DNA of 64,000 bases from an uncultured Thiohalocapsa sp. Its GTDB lineage: Bacteria > Pseudomonadota > Gammaproteobacteria > Chromatiales > Chromatiaceae. The notes under the pieces were generated by a model. The model ran no database searches. It was not told the origin of the DNA and worked only from the letters and a program-made list of their open reading frames with translations. This document shows positions 8,602 to 17,992 of this stretch, piece by piece (the first letter of the stretch is position 1; every line of letters begins with the position of its first letter). The stretch lies in the NCBI RefSeq assembly GCF_913063425.1, contig NZ_CAJXYK010000022.1, forward strand, positions 24,562 through 88,561. The letters run 5' to 3'. The translations under genes were made by a program, and so were the position numbers.

Positions 8602-10095
8602 ATGACGCCTGAGAACTTCGCTGCCCTGGTGCGCCAGGGCCACAACCGCATCCCCTTCGTCTGCGAGGTACTCGCGGACCTGGACACGCCGCTCAGCTGC
8701 TATCTGAAGCTCGCGGCGGGGCCGTACTCCTATCTGTTCGAGTCCGTGCAGGGCGGCGAGAAATGGGGCCGCTATTCCATCATCGGCCTGCCGGCGCGCA
8801 CGGTGCTCAAGGTCTACGGGCACCGCATCGTGGTGGAGCGCGACGGCAGCGTCGTCGAGGCGACAGAGGCCGAGGACCCGCTCGCCTGGATCGAGCAGTT
8901 CCAGGCGCGCTACAGCGCCGCCGAGCATCCGGACATGCCGCGCTTCGCCGGCGGCCTGGTGGGCTATTTCGGCTACGACACCGTCCGCTACATCGAGCCC
9001 AAGCTCGCCCATTGCCCGAATCCGGACCAGATGGGCACGCCGGACATCCTGCTGATGCTCTCCGAGGAGGTGGTCGTCTTCGACAACCTGCGCGGGCGCA
9101 TCTACATCATCGTGCATCTGGACCCGGCCGCCGGCGACAGCCCGGCGACGGGCCAGGCGCGCATCGACGCGCTGGTGGCAAAGATGCAGTGCGGTGCTCC
9201 GCGTAATCCGGAGGCCGGCGGTCGTCAGGTGGCGGAAACCGACTTCATCTCCGGCTTCAGCGAGGACGGCTACAAGGCCGCGGTGGAGCGCATCAAGGAG
9301 TACATTCTGGCCGGCGACTGCATGCAGGTGGTGCTCTCGCAGCGGCTCTCCATCCCCTACCAGGCCGAGCCGCTGGACCTCTACCGGGCACTGCGCGGGC
9401 TGAACCCCTCGCCCTACATGTACTTTCTGGACTTGGGCGACTTCCAGATCGTCGGCTCGTCGCCGGAGATCCTGACGCGCCTGGAAGACGGCGTGGTCAC
9501 GGTCCGCCCCATCGCCGGCACCCGCCGCCGCGGCTACACGGAAGACGAAGACCAGGCCCTGGAAGCCGAGCTGCTGGCGGACCCGAAGGAGCTCGCCGAG
9601 CACCTGATGCTGATCGACCTCGGGCGCAATGACTGCGGGCGGGTCGCCAAGACCGGGACAGTGCGGGTCACCGACCAGATGATCGTCGAGCGCTACTCCC
9701 ACGTCATGCACATCGTGAGCAATGTCACCGGCGACCTTGCGCCCGGCATGAGCGCCATCGATGTGCTGCGGGCGACCTTCCCGGCGGGCACGGTCTCCGG
9801 GGCGCCCAAGATCCGCGCCATGGAGATCATCGACGAGCTGGAGCCCGTCAAGCGCGGCATCTACTCAGGTGCCGTGGGCTACCTGGCCTTCAACGGCAAC
9901 ATGGATACGGCCATCGCCATCCGCACCGCCGTCATCCAGAACGGCATGCTGCATATCCAGGCCGGCGCCGGCGTGGTGGCGGACTCCCTGCCGGAGCTGG
10001 AATGGAAAGAGACCATGAACAAGGGCCGCGCCGTGTTCCGTGCCGTGGCCATGGCCGAGGCGGGCATCGAGCGCTATCCCTGCGTTGTGGAGTAG
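8602..10095 (+). CDS. trpE: Anthranilate synthase component I
   Basis: A 497-residue enzyme that converts chorismate to anthranilate with ammonia supplied by TrpG, the first step of tryptophan synthesis. The N-terminal regulatory region carries [16 protein letters not shown] at about residues 48-63, which corresponds to the LLES tryptophan-feedback site with the second Leu replaced by Phe. The C-terminal chorismate-binding domain has [34 protein letters not shown] and [12 protein letters not shown], all catalytic signatures. Length matches the family. trpG and trpD are not adjacent; the gene follows rpe and gph and converges with an FHA gene. I see no attenuator leader peptide. Confidence 0.96.
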   Translation: MTPENFAALVRQGHNRIPFVCEVLADLDTPLSCYLKLAAGPYSYLFESVQGGEKWGRYSIIGLPARTVLKVYGHRIVVERDGSVVEATEAEDPLAWIEQFQARYSAAEHPDMPRFAGGLVGYFGYDTVRYIEPKLAHCPNPDQMGTPDILLMLSEEVVVFDNLRGRIYIIVHLDPAAGDSPATGQARIDALVAKMQCGAPRNPEAGGRQVAETDFISGFSEDGYKAAVERIKEYILAGDCMQVVLSQRLSIPYQAEPLDLYRALRGLNPSPYMYFLDLGDFQIVGSSPEILTRLEDGVVTVRPIAGTRRRGYTEDEDQALEAELLADPKELAEHLMLIDLGRNDCGRVAKTGTVRVTDQMIVERYSHVMHIVSNVTGDLAPGMSAIDVLRATFPAGTVSGAPKIRAMEIIDELEPVKRGIYSGAVGYLAFNGNMDTAIAIRTAVIQNGMLHIQAGAGVVADSLPELEWKETMNKGRAVFRAVAMAEAGIERYPCVVE

Positions 10096-10161
10096 GGGAT
10101 GGGGAAAGCGCCTTGGGGCGTGATCGGCGCCGTCGCTCCGGCGCGCTGACGTGGCCCCGCC

Positions 10162-11331
10162 TCAGCCATTCGGTGCCGAGTCCAGATCCAGACCGGAAGC
10201 CGCCCAGGACAGCACCTGCCCCGATACCACTTCGGAGTCCGCGCCGGCCTCTTCATCGGCCCGCAGGGCGTCCAGGGCGCGGGCATTGGCGAGCGCGATG
10301 CCGATCTGCTCGGCGAGCTCGCCGATGAGCTCCAAGTCCGCATCGCCATAGGGGCCCGCCGCGGACAGATTGGCAAGATAGAGCGCCGCATCCGAAGCGG
10401 ATTGACCGAGCGGCACAGCGAGCGCCACGTGCACACCGCCATCGGCGGCGTCGTCGACGCTGAGCGCAGGGCCACGCTTGGCGATGGCCGTGGCCACCAG
10501 CGCCATGTCCCAGAACGCACCATCGGCGGCATCACGCTCTGTGCGCTGACGCACGGCCAGGGTGTGGGGCCGCGGCGCGCCCGGGGAAGGCTGGGAGGAC
10601 CGTTCGCCTGGGCTGGAGGCAGGCGCCGACGCCACCGCACCCGGCAGCGGCTCGGCATCCACGTCGGGCTGCTCAGGCTGCTCCAGCACCGCAGCCCGAT
10701 CCACCGCCAGATAGCCCAGGGTCAGGTCCAGGGCCTGGCCCATGCGCGCGGCGGCCCCTGTGGGCGCGGACAGGCGATTGGCCAGGTCCAGCAGGATCTG
10801 GAGCCGGACGTGCTTCGGGTCAGTGTTCCATCCCTCCGGCACCTGCAACAGGGACGCCGCGCTGCCGGCATCCGGCCGGGATGCCGGCGTGCCGGCGACC
10901 ATCTGCGCGAGCTCGGCCCGGCGGGCCGGTGTGACGCCGTCCTCCACCCGGCCCTTCTCGGCGATCTCGGCCGCCAGGGTGCCGTCCTCATCCTCCGCGG
11001 CGGTCTCATCCACCGTGCTGGAGCCGTCCTCCATATGCTCGCGGAAGCTGAGCCGGATGCTGCTGAATCGCACCTCGTCGCCGTCGGCAAGCTCTGTGAC
11101 CTTGACCTTGCGGCCGTTGACGAAGCTGTGGTTGCTGCTGCCCAGGTCCTTAAGAAGGATGCGCTCGGGCGTGACAGCGATCTCGGCATGGTAGCGCGAG
11201 ACATCGGCCCGGTTCAGATAGACCTGGTTGTCACGGTTGCGGCCGACCCTGTTCAGGCCGACCTGCAGCGGAAAAACCCGCTCGCTCTCGGTGTCCGGCT
11301 TATAGATCAGCGCTGGCATGGTCGCACGCAT
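10162..11331 (-). CDS. FHA domain protein with GAF-like C-terminal region
   Basis: A 389-residue cytoplasmic protein. Residues about 22-95 form an FHA domain, which binds phosphothreonine peptides: GLNRVGRNRDNQVYL, then SRYHAEI and DLGSSNHSFVNGRKV contain the conserved G-R, S-x-x-H and N-G positions. An acidic, low-complexity linker follows. Residues about 175-360 look like a GAF-type sensor domain (start LQILLDLANRLSAPTG) interrupted by a Pro/Ser-rich insertion near 225-255. This layout suggests a phospho-dependent signalling adaptor, but the partner kinase is not nearby. There may be an internal start at 11319; neither start has a clear ribosome binding site. Confidence 0.8.
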   Translation of the reverse strand: MRATMPALIYKPDTESERVFPLQVGLNRVGRNRDNQVYLNRADVSRYHAEIAVTPERILLKDLGSSNHSFVNGRKVKVTELADGDEVRFSSIRLSFREHMEDGSSTVDETAAEDEDGTLAAEIAEKGRVEDGVTPARRAELAQMVAGTPASRPDAGSAASLLQVPEGWNTDPKHVRLQILLDLANRLSAPTGAAARMGQALDLTLGYLAVDRAAVLEQPEQPDVDAEPLPGAVASAPASSPGERSSQPSPGAPRPHTLAVRQRTERDAADGAFWDMALVATAIAKRGPALSVDDAADGGVHVALAVPLGQSASDAALYLANLSAAGPYGDADLELIGELAEQIGIALANARALDALRADEEAGADSEVVSGQVLSWAASGLDLDSAPNG

Positions 11332-11398
11332 CCGTCAAACAGGCTGGTGGGACGGCCGACGCCCATCGCGGCAGGCTCCGCCGCCGACCGACCCGGCA

Positions 11399-11578
11399 TC
11401 AGAGGCGCGCCGCCTCGAAGGTGTTGCAGCTCTGCACCGAGCCGCCCTCAAGCCCACGGCTGAGCCAGCGCACCCGCTGCCCGGCGCTGCCGTGGGTGAA
11501 GCTGCCCGGGACCACGAAGCCGCCGGCACGCCGCTGCCTGCGGTCATCGCCGATCGGCGCGGCGGCACTCAGGCCCTG
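11399..11578 (-). pseudogene. C-terminal remnant of YpfJ-type zinc metallopeptidase
   Basis: The minus-strand frame ends with AAAPIGDDRRQRRAGGF, VVPGSFTHGSAGQRVRW and LEGGSVQSCNTFEAARL followed by a stop. This is the signature end of the neutral zinc metallopeptidase family of E. coli YpfJ (IGDD, SFTHG..QR..W, C.TF). Upstream of about 11578 the similarity stops abruptly, so the peptidase domain with its HExxH site is missing. The fragment sits immediately upstream of the FHA gene on the same strand. The rest of the spacer up to the rpoH promoters (11579-12160) contains no gene I can support. Confidence 0.65.
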
Positions 11579-12162
11579 CCCCGGCATCGATGTCAAACGC
11601 CCCCGAATCTTAGCACCGCCGCACAGCGTCACTCGCCGGCGCCGCGGCACCGAAAGGCCCGCGCGGGTCGCGACCGGCAACTCGAGCGTCACTTGTCATC
11701 CGAATGCGTACAGCAACAGGGCGCCTCTGCCCCGGCGACCAGGCCCGCGGCCGGGACTGCCCACAGCGGCACAACCTGCGTAAGCCTCGGATTTTCCGTC
11801 CGAGACATCGGGAAGCGTGGAGGCGACGGCATTGGGGCTGTCGCTGAAAATCTGGACAAGCCACCGACAGCTCCGGACGGCGACCCTCAGGGCCCTTCGG
11901 GCGAGTCTCAGGTGCGGCTGTGACAACTGGGCACCAGCCCAGCACGGCCGCGCACCCGCTCCCTGGAGACCCCATGGCGTCTTCCTATTTTCCTGGATTT
12001 GGCCACGGCTTACATAGAGAAGGTGCGCCATGATCGGCCCCGGGAGCGCCGCGGCAACCACCTTTCATCGGACCGCGCGGCGCTCGCTGAGCAAAAGGCA
12101 TTGCGCCGCGCCTGTCTTTGACTACCATGGACCCAAGTCGGGAATGTCCAGCTTTTGCCACA

Positions 12163-12191
12163 GGAACTTTCCGTTCAAAAGCTGCTCGAAA
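12163..12191 (+). promoter_or_regulatory. Putative sigma-E-type promoter of rpoH
   Basis: GGAACTT at 12163-12169, a 16-base spacer, then TCGAAA at 12186-12191. This resembles the RpoE consensus GGAACTT-N16-TCTGA/TCAAA. E. coli rpoH also has a sigma-E promoter with a GAACTT-N16-TCTGA layout. Start of transcription would be near 12197. Confidence 0.5.
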
Positions 12192-12206
12192 ACCCGGTAC
12201 ACAGTG

Positions 12207-12235
12207 TTGTCAAAGCAGCCTTATGCTGCTAGCAT
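12207..12235 (+). promoter_or_regulatory. Putative sigma-70 promoter of rpoH
   Basis: TTGTCA at 12207-12212 and TAGCAT at 12230-12235 are separated by 17 bases, a good match to the housekeeping consensus, about 33 bases before the rpoH ATG. The leader would be short. Confidence 0.55.
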
Positions 12236-12268
12236 GATTTCCGAGCAAATTACTCAGGTATAAGCACC

Positions 12269-13132
12269 ATGGCTGAAGAAGCATCGATCAAAGACATCGC
12301 CAACCTCGGCTCCCTGTCGACGGGCACGATCGACGCCTACATCGCGAGCGCTTACCAGATTCCTGTACTCACGCAGGAGGAAGAGCGCAGCCTGGCCCTG
12401 CGCCTGCGCGACCATGGCGACATGATGGCGGCCCGGCGGCTGGTGCTCTCGCACCTGCGCTTCGTGATCCGCATCGCACGCGGCTACCTGGGATACGGCC
12501 TGCCCCTGCCGGACCTGATCCAGGAGGGCACCGTGGGCCTGATGAAGGCGGTGCGCCGGTTCGAGCCGGACGTGGGCGTGCGGCTGGTCTCCTTCGCGGT
12601 GCACTGGATCCGCGCCGAGATCCACGAGTACATCCTGCGCAACTGGCGCATCGTGAAGGTTGCCACCACCAAGGCGCAGCGTAAGCTCTTCTTCAACCTC
12701 CGCAGTGCCAAGAAGCGCCTCGGCTGGTTCTCCAAGCAGGAGGTGGACGAGGTGGCCGCGGACCTTGGGGTCAAGCCCGAGACGGTGCTGGAGATGGAGT
12801 CGCGCCTGGCGAGCCACGACATGGCCTTCGACGGCCACGACGACGACGACGACGATGGCCCGTCGGCACCCTCCACCTATCTGCCCGACCTGCGCATGGA
12901 GCCCGCCGCGGCGCTGGAGAAGGAAGACAACGACGCCCATCAGCGCGAGCGCCTGTTCGCCGCCCTGGAGGGCCTGGACGAGCGCAGCAAGACCATCCTG
13001 CGCGAGCGCTGGCTGACGGAGAAGAAGCAGACCCTGCACGAGCTGGCGCAGCAGTTCGGCGTCTCCGCCGAGCGCATCCGCCAGATCGAGAAGAACGCGA
13101 TGAACAAGCTCCGGGTGCAGCTGGAGCTGTAA
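12269..13132 (+). CDS. rpoH: RNA polymerase heat-shock sigma factor RpoH (sigma-32)
   Basis: A 287-residue sigma factor that directs RNA polymerase to heat-shock promoters. Region 2 contains [30 protein letters not shown] and [20 protein letters not shown]. The RpoH-specific box follows as [11 protein letters not shown] (about residues 132-142), a segment linked to chaperone control and core binding. Region 4 ends with [27 protein letters not shown] run of Asp residues (about 191-197) between regions 2 and 4 is unusually long. Two promoters precede the gene and a strong terminator follows. The ftsX neighbour common in other gammaproteobacteria is absent. Confidence 0.95.
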   Translation: MAEEASIKDIANLGSLSTGTIDAYIASAYQIPVLTQEEERSLALRLRDHGDMMAARRLVLSHLRFVIRIARGYLGYGLPLPDLIQEGTVGLMKAVRRFEPDVGVRLVSFAVHWIRAEIHEYILRNWRIVKVATTKAQRKLFFNLRSAKKRLGWFSKQEVDEVAADLGVKPETVLEMESRLASHDMAFDGHDDDDDDGPSAPSTYLPDLRMEPAAALEKEDNDAHQRERLFAALEGLDERSKTILRERWLTEKKQTLHELAQQFGVSAERIRQIEKNAMNKLRVQLEL

Positions 13133-13179
13133 CCCACAGTCGCCGCCGGCGCGCGCCGGCGACGCTGCCCTCGCCTGAA

Positions 13180-13201
13180 GCCCGCCCCCGGCGGGCTTTT
13201 T
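13180..13201 (+). terminator. Rho-independent terminator after rpoH
   Basis: A perfect 7-bp stem GCCCGCC / GGCGGGC with loop CCC is followed by TTTTT at 13197-13201, 47 bases after the rpoH stop. Confidence 0.85.
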
Positions 13202-13347
13202 CGTGCCCGCCGACTGCGCCTGCGATGACCCGGCCCAGGATTGGCATGCTCGGCGGCAACCGCGTGCCTGCCCATGCGAGCTTGCGCCGAGCCCCGGATG
13301 CTGGCGCAATACCGGGCTGACAACTCCCTGCCGCCGCCCCGGGTGCC

Positions 13348-14778
13348 GTGCCGAATTCACCACGCAAATGGCTGTTCCTGCTGCCCCTCGCAATGGCGCT
13401 CGGCATCGCCGTGCTGCTGAACCGCGGTGCAGGGCCACCGGCACAGCGCGATGCCGAGCCACCGGCGCGGGTGGTCAGGATCATCGAGATCCCCGCCGTG
13501 GATGTCGTCCCACGGGCCAACGGTTACGGCCGCGTGCGCCCGGAGCGGGTCTGGGAGGCGGTGGCAGAGGTCAACGGCCGCGTCATCGAGACGCATCCGC
13601 GCCTGCGCAGGGGTGCCCTGCTGCCGGCGGACGCCGTGCTGCTGCGCATCGATCCCACCGAATACGAGCTGCGCCTGTCCCAGGTCGAGGCGGACATCCT
13701 CTCCACCCGGGCGCAGCTCGCCGAGATGGCCGCCAAGGAGGCCAACATCCGCGCCTCCCTCGCCATCGAAGAGGAATCCCTGGCGCTGCGTACCACGGAG
13801 GTGGAGCGCAAGCAGCGCCTGCGCGACAAGGGCACCCTGAGCGCCTCCGAGCTGGAGCAGGAGAAGCGCAACCTGCTGGCCCAACGCCAGGCGGTACAGG
13901 CGCAACAGAACCAGCTGAATCTGCTGCCGGCGGAGCGCGAGCTGCTGGAGGCGCAGCTCGCCCGCTACGAGGCCCAGCTCGCCGACGCCCGCCTCGACCT
14001 CTCGCGCACCGAAGTGCAGCTGCCCTTCCGGGCGCGCCTGAGCGAGGTGAACATCGAGCAGGCGCAATACGTGCGCGAGGGCCAGGTCCTCATCAAGGCC
14101 GACGCCATCGACCGCGCCGAGGTGGAGGCCCAGATCCCCATCGCCCGCATGCGCGCGCTGCTTCAGGGGGCCGACCCCATCGATTTCAGCATCGGCCCCG
14201 GTGGCGCGCTGGCCGAGCGGCTCGGCATCCGCGCCCGGGTTACGCTGCGTGACGCCGGCGGCGATGTGTCCTGGGACGCCGAGCTCGCGCGGCTCAGCGA
14301 CACGCTGGACCCGGACACCCGCACCGTCGGTGTCATCGTCGTCGTCGAGGCCCCGTATGCCGACGTGGTGCCGGGTGCGCGCCCGCCACTGGTGAAGGGC
14401 CTGTTCGTGGAGGTGGAGCTGTTCGGCGCCCCGCGTCCGGAGCAGCTGGTGGTGCCGCGCTCGGCGCTCCATGGCGACCGACTCTACCTGGTCGAAGACG
14501 GGCGGCTCGCCATCCGTCATGTTACCGTCGCCGTCCGCCATCCTGAATATGCCATCATCGCGGGCGGCGTTGCGGCCGGTGATGAGCTGGTGGTCTCCGA
14601 TCTCTTTCCCGCCATCGACGGCATGCCCCTGCGGGGCGAGCCCGACCCGGAGGCGCGGGCAAGGCTGGTGGCGGCCGCCACCGGCGGTGCCGATGCTGCA
14701 CGTGCCACACCGGCAGTGCAGCACACGCCGGGTGGTACGCCGAAAGACACCAGCCCGACAACGGCCGCCGCCCCCTGA
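13348..14778 (+). CDS. Periplasmic membrane-fusion (HlyD/RND adaptor) protein
   Basis: A 476-residue adaptor of the efflux membrane-fusion family. It has an N-terminal signal or anchor (KWLFLLPLAMALGIAVLL), a lipoyl-type half domain (EVNGRVIETHPRLRRGALL), a long alpha-helical hairpin (about residues 110-215, rich in Glu/Gln/Leu, coiled coil), a second lipoyl half (VQLPFRARLSEVNIEQAQYV), a beta-barrel with DTLDPDTRTVGVIVVVEAP, and a Thr/Pro-rich tail. Such adaptors link an inner-membrane transporter to an outer-membrane channel, but no transporter gene is adjacent: the next ORF is an unrelated secreted protein. Translation appears to begin at GTG 13348; no clear ribosome binding site. Confidence 0.83.
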   Translation: MPNSPRKWLFLLPLAMALGIAVLLNRGAGPPAQRDAEPPARVVRIIEIPAVDVVPRANGYGRVRPERVWEAVAEVNGRVIETHPRLRRGALLPADAVLLRIDPTEYELRLSQVEADILSTRAQLAEMAAKEANIRASLAIEEESLALRTTEVERKQRLRDKGTLSASELEQEKRNLLAQRQAVQAQQNQLNLLPAERELLEAQLARYEAQLADARLDLSRTEVQLPFRARLSEVNIEQAQYVREGQVLIKADAIDRAEVEAQIPIARMRALLQGADPIDFSIGPGGALAERLGIRARVTLRDAGGDVSWDAELARLSDTLDPDTRTVGVIVVVEAPYADVVPGARPPLVKGLFVEVELFGAPRPEQLVVPRSALHGDRLYLVEDGRLAIRHVTVAVRHPEYAIIAGGVAAGDELVVSDLFPAIDGMPLRGEPDPEARARLVAAATGGADAARATPAVQHTPGGTPKDTSPTTAAAP

Positions 14779-14871
14779 GCCCGCATACGCATGCAGCCGC
14801 GGACCACCCCGGCTGCGAGACATCGATCACCATCGAGCTTCGCTCACAACCCAGGGACCGAGCCCAACCCC

Positions 14872-16404
14872 ATGCAAGCCTCGCTGCGATCCGCCCTCGC
14901 CGCTCTCACCCTGCTGGCACCGGCACTCTTGTTCTCGCAACCCGCCGCCGCCATCCCTGCGGCGCCGGTGATGACCCTCTACAAGTTCAACGGCCCGCTG
15001 ACGGTGCCCACCTATCGCATCGGCGCCAATGGCCCGGGTGCCCAGGCCGGCAGCCTCACCCAGGGCACCGCGGTGATCCCATGCCTGGTGGTGCAGAACG
15101 GCCGCGCCCTCACCGACAGCAAGGGCACGCCCTATGTGGGGTTCGAGGTCGTCGTGGATGCCTCCAGCGCCTCGGGGCAGTCGGCCACCCGCGCCTTCGA
15201 GCGCGCGGTGGCGGCCCAGAAAGGCAAGCAGGTCAGAAACCATCACTGCGGCCCGGGCGTGAACCGCGTCGTCAGCGTGCGCGACTTCTACCAGCTGGAG
15301 AAATCGCCCTTCTTCGATCCGCCCGGCCGCGGCGACCAGAAGGCCGCCGAGCGCAAAGGCCAGTCCACGCTCGACAAGATCGTGCGCAGCTTCCACAACT
15401 CGCCCCAGTGCGCGTCGGTGAACAAGCGCATGACCGGGCGCCGCGCCAAGCTGGCCTCCGCCTGGGACAGCTTCATCGCCCGCAACAAGGGCAAGTGGGA
15501 CGACACCACCCTCGCCCGCGCCAAGCACCTGGACTACACCATGCGCACCGCCATTTTCGAGGGGCATCTGGACCGCGGCTGCTCCGCCTACGGCGCCTGC
15601 GAGCGCAACACCGTGGTGCTGTCCGTGCGCAACCGGGCGGTGGGCCAATGTCTGCGCCGGCAGGGCTGCCGCTTCCCGGGCGACTTCCAGGGCGTGTCCT
15701 CGGATGTGTCGCAATACAACATCTGGGACGCCTACCTGACCATGATCTCGGGGCTCACCGCCTGCTATCTGCGCACAGACCTTGAGCGCCAGGACTTCTA
15801 TGACCGCGTACAGGCCATGTACACCCAGAGCGTCGGGGATGCCGAGCGCATTCTCTATGGTGGTGACGGCGCCCTGCGGGAGCTGTTCCCCGGCAACAGC
15901 CTGCGCGACCTCACCGAGATGCGCCACTACTACCACCCGCCGGCCATGGGCAAGTGCTTCCCGCAGCAGGACCGCATCGAGTACATGTCCGGCGCCGTCG
16001 CCGAGAACGGGCCCGATCACGCCCTCATCGCCAACACCCGCATCAAGGTGGGCGAGCGCGTGGGCAGCGGCTGGCGCTTCAAGGAAATGCGCTTCGAGAT
16101 GGAAGACTGGGGCGATGACATCCGCATCGAGGACAACTACCCGGGCTTCATCGTGGACGGCCGCAAGGTGCGCCTCGGCGGCGGGGGCGGCTGCACCGCC
16201 TACGGCGTCTCGCCGGGGTGCAGCTTCAGCAAAGTCGGGCGCTGGCGCCGCACGCCGAGCTGGCTCAGCGCCGGTCGCCCCGTGGCGCTGAACTGCCGCA
16301 TCCAGGACCAAGGCGAGTCCTGCCGCGGCGGCGGGCGCAGCCGCTCGGTGAGCGTCGGCGGCGCCTGCGATGTGGACATGATGCCTGTGACGGGCGTGCA
16401 TTGA
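14872..16404 (+). CDS. Large Cys-containing secreted protein of unknown function
   Basis: A 510-residue protein whose first 28 residues form a Sec signal (SLRSALAALTLLAPALLFSQPAAA). The mature chain starts with MTLYKFNGPLTVPTYRIG and PCLVVQNGRALTDSKGTPYVGFEVV, then a central part with many Cys residues (HHCGPGVNR, SPQCASVNKR, RGCSAYGACERN, QCLRRQGCRFPG, LTACYLRTD, GKCFPQQD), consistent with disulfides in the periplasm or outside the cell. The C-terminal region has GGGGGCTAYGVSPGCSF. I recognise no family. ATG 14872 is chosen because the signal peptide begins there; a longer in-frame start at 14791 would bury it. It follows the adaptor gene by 93 bases. Confidence 0.75.
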   Translation: MQASLRSALAALTLLAPALLFSQPAAAIPAAPVMTLYKFNGPLTVPTYRIGANGPGAQAGSLTQGTAVIPCLVVQNGRALTDSKGTPYVGFEVVVDASSASGQSATRAFERAVAAQKGKQVRNHHCGPGVNRVVSVRDFYQLEKSPFFDPPGRGDQKAAERKGQSTLDKIVRSFHNSPQCASVNKRMTGRRAKLASAWDSFIARNKGKWDDTTLARAKHLDYTMRTAIFEGHLDRGCSAYGACERNTVVLSVRNRAVGQCLRRQGCRFPGDFQGVSSDVSQYNIWDAYLTMISGLTACYLRTDLERQDFYDRVQAMYTQSVGDAERILYGGDGALRELFPGNSLRDLTEMRHYYHPPAMGKCFPQQDRIEYMSGAVAENGPDHALIANTRIKVGERVGSGWRFKEMRFEMEDWGDDIRIEDNYPGFIVDGRKVRLGGGGGCTAYGVSPGCSFSKVGRWRRTPSWLSAGRPVALNCRIQDQGESCRGGGRSRSVSVGGACDVDMMPVTGVH

Positions 16405-16522
16405 CGGACGTCGCGCCGACGCAGCCGCATTCCTGCGCCAGCGCAATTCCTGCCGGCGGCGGGGATTGTAGGCTTCTGCCCGGCAATCCCGCATAACCAA
16501 GCAAGACGCCAGGAAGACGAAC

Positions 16523-17593
16523 ATGAATGCGAAATCCACTGGCCGGCTGCGCCGCATCGCAGGCACCGCAATCCTCCCCACGCTGATCCTCGCCAGCACC
16601 CAGACCCTGGCCGACGACGCCGCCCTGCGCGAGAAGGCCAAATCCGCGGGGCTGGAGCCGGTGCCCTATGGCCTCGCCGAGGTCGCAGACAACCCGGTGA
16701 CCCGGGAGAAGATCGAGCTCGGCAAGATGCTCTTCTTCGACCCGCGCCTGTCCAAGTCCGGCGTCATCTCCTGCAACACCTGCCACAACCTGGGCACCGG
16801 CGGCGACGACAACATGCCCACCTCTTTGGGCCACGGCTGGCAGCAGGGCCCCCGCAACTCACCAACGGTACTGAACGCCGTGTTCAACGCCGCGCAGTTC
16901 TGGGACGGCCGCGCCGAAGACCTCAAGGCGCAGGCCAAGGGCCCGATCCAGGCGGGCGTGGAGATGGCCAATGAGCCCGAGCAGGTGGTGGCGACCCTGA
17001 ACAGCATGCCCGAGTACGTCGAGCGCTTCGGCCGCGCCTTCCCAGGCGAGGATGAGCCGGTCAGCTTCGACAACATGGCCAAGGCCATCGAGGCCTTCGA
17101 GGTCACCCTGGTGACACCGAATGCCCCCTTCGATCAGTTCCTGGAAGGCAACGACGGCGCGCTCACCGATGCGCAAAAGGAGGGTCTCGCGCTCTTCATC
17201 GACAAGGGCTGCACCGCCTGCCACAGCGGCGTCAACTTCGGCGGGCAGGACTACTTTCCCTTCGGCCTCATCAAGCGCCCGGGCGCCGACATCCTGCCGC
17301 CGGAGGACAAGGGCCGCTATCGCGTGACCAAAACCGCGTCGGATGAATACGTCTTCCGCGCCGCGCCGCTGCGCAACATCGCCATCACGGCGCCCTACTT
17401 CCACTCCGGCGAGGTCTGGGACTTGGAGCAGGCCTTGGCGGTGATGGGCACGGCGCAGCTCGGTGCCAAGCTCACGGATGACGAGGTCGCCAGCATCGCT
17501 GGGTTCCTGGAGACCCTGACCGGCGAGCAGCCCAAGATCGAGTATCCGGTGCTGCCGGTGGAGACGGACGCGACCCCCAAGCCGAAGCCCTGA
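16523..17593 (+). CDS. Di-heme cytochrome c peroxidase (CcpA/MauG family)
   Basis: A 356-residue periplasmic enzyme that reduces hydrogen peroxide using electrons from small c-type cytochromes. A signal peptide (1-30, ending STQTLA) precedes two heme c motifs, CNTCH at 84-88 and CTACH at 230-234, with the conserved neighbours RNSPTVLNA and APLRNIAITAPYFHSG. Length and layout match bacterial di-heme peroxidases. It is likely single-gene, and the following spacer leads into the nifU control region. MauG-like oxidases are related; the compact form with the PYFHSG motif favours peroxidase. Confidence 0.92.
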   Translation: MNAKSTGRLRRIAGTAILPTLILASTQTLADDAALREKAKSAGLEPVPYGLAEVADNPVTREKIELGKMLFFDPRLSKSGVISCNTCHNLGTGGDDNMPTSLGHGWQQGPRNSPTVLNAVFNAAQFWDGRAEDLKAQAKGPIQAGVEMANEPEQVVATLNSMPEYVERFGRAFPGEDEPVSFDNMAKAIEAFEVTLVTPNAPFDQFLEGNDGALTDAQKEGLALFIDKGCTACHSGVNFGGQDYFPFGLIKRPGADILPPEDKGRYRVTKTASDEYVFRAAPLRNIAITAPYFHSGEVWDLEQALAVMGTAQLGAKLTDDEVASIAGFLETLTGEQPKIEYPVLPVETDATPKPKP

Positions 17594-17813
17594 GCTTGTG
17601 CCCCGCGGCGACACCGAGCGCGCGCCAAGTCTCCAGTAGGACCTGACGGTGCTCGTGCTCGCCGACGGCGAGCGGCCCCACATCGGCGAGCACAACGCCG
17701 AGCCGGGCCGGGTCCACGTCCTCACGGACGGTCACCCGGCGCAGATCCGTGCCGCACTGCCGCCTGTGCGCGCGGCGCCCCAGCGCATCACCGCCGAAGT
17801 CGGGCAGACGGCT

Positions 17814-17912
17814 ACGGGTACGCCGACCTCAGTTGTCACGCCAGGCAAGCGCACTTCAGTGCGCCTGCCGCAGATCATCTGCCCGGCCTGGGGTTCTCCG
17901 CGGTGCTGCGCC
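17814..17912 (+). repeat. Two-hairpin dispersed element, copy C (divergent)
   Basis: It keeps the element order (ACGGGTACGCCGACCTCAGT, then GCGCACTTCAGTGCGC, then TGGGGTTCTCCGCGGTGCTGC) but with many substitutions. In the second hairpin the G-C pair of other copies (GCGGACT..AGTCCGC) is replaced by C-G (GCGCACT..AGTGCGC), so pairing is kept. It lies about 80 bases upstream of the NifA-type site of nifU. Confidence 0.6.
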
Positions 17913-17992
17913 GCCCGCCAGCCCCACGAGTCACACCCGCCGGCGACCCGGGCCGCGCACGCGTGCGAAGTCCGACGCGGCGGCACCGCGGA

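Noticed and set aside
12030..12263. 77-codon ORF upstream of rpoH
   Set aside because: It covers both putative rpoH promoters and has atypical codon use; more likely non-coding leader.
17620..17790. Minus-strand coding-like stretch with LGVVLADVGPLAVGEHEH
   Set aside because: Texture is protein-like, but I could not tie it to a family, find a start or exclude a shadow, so no feature was called.
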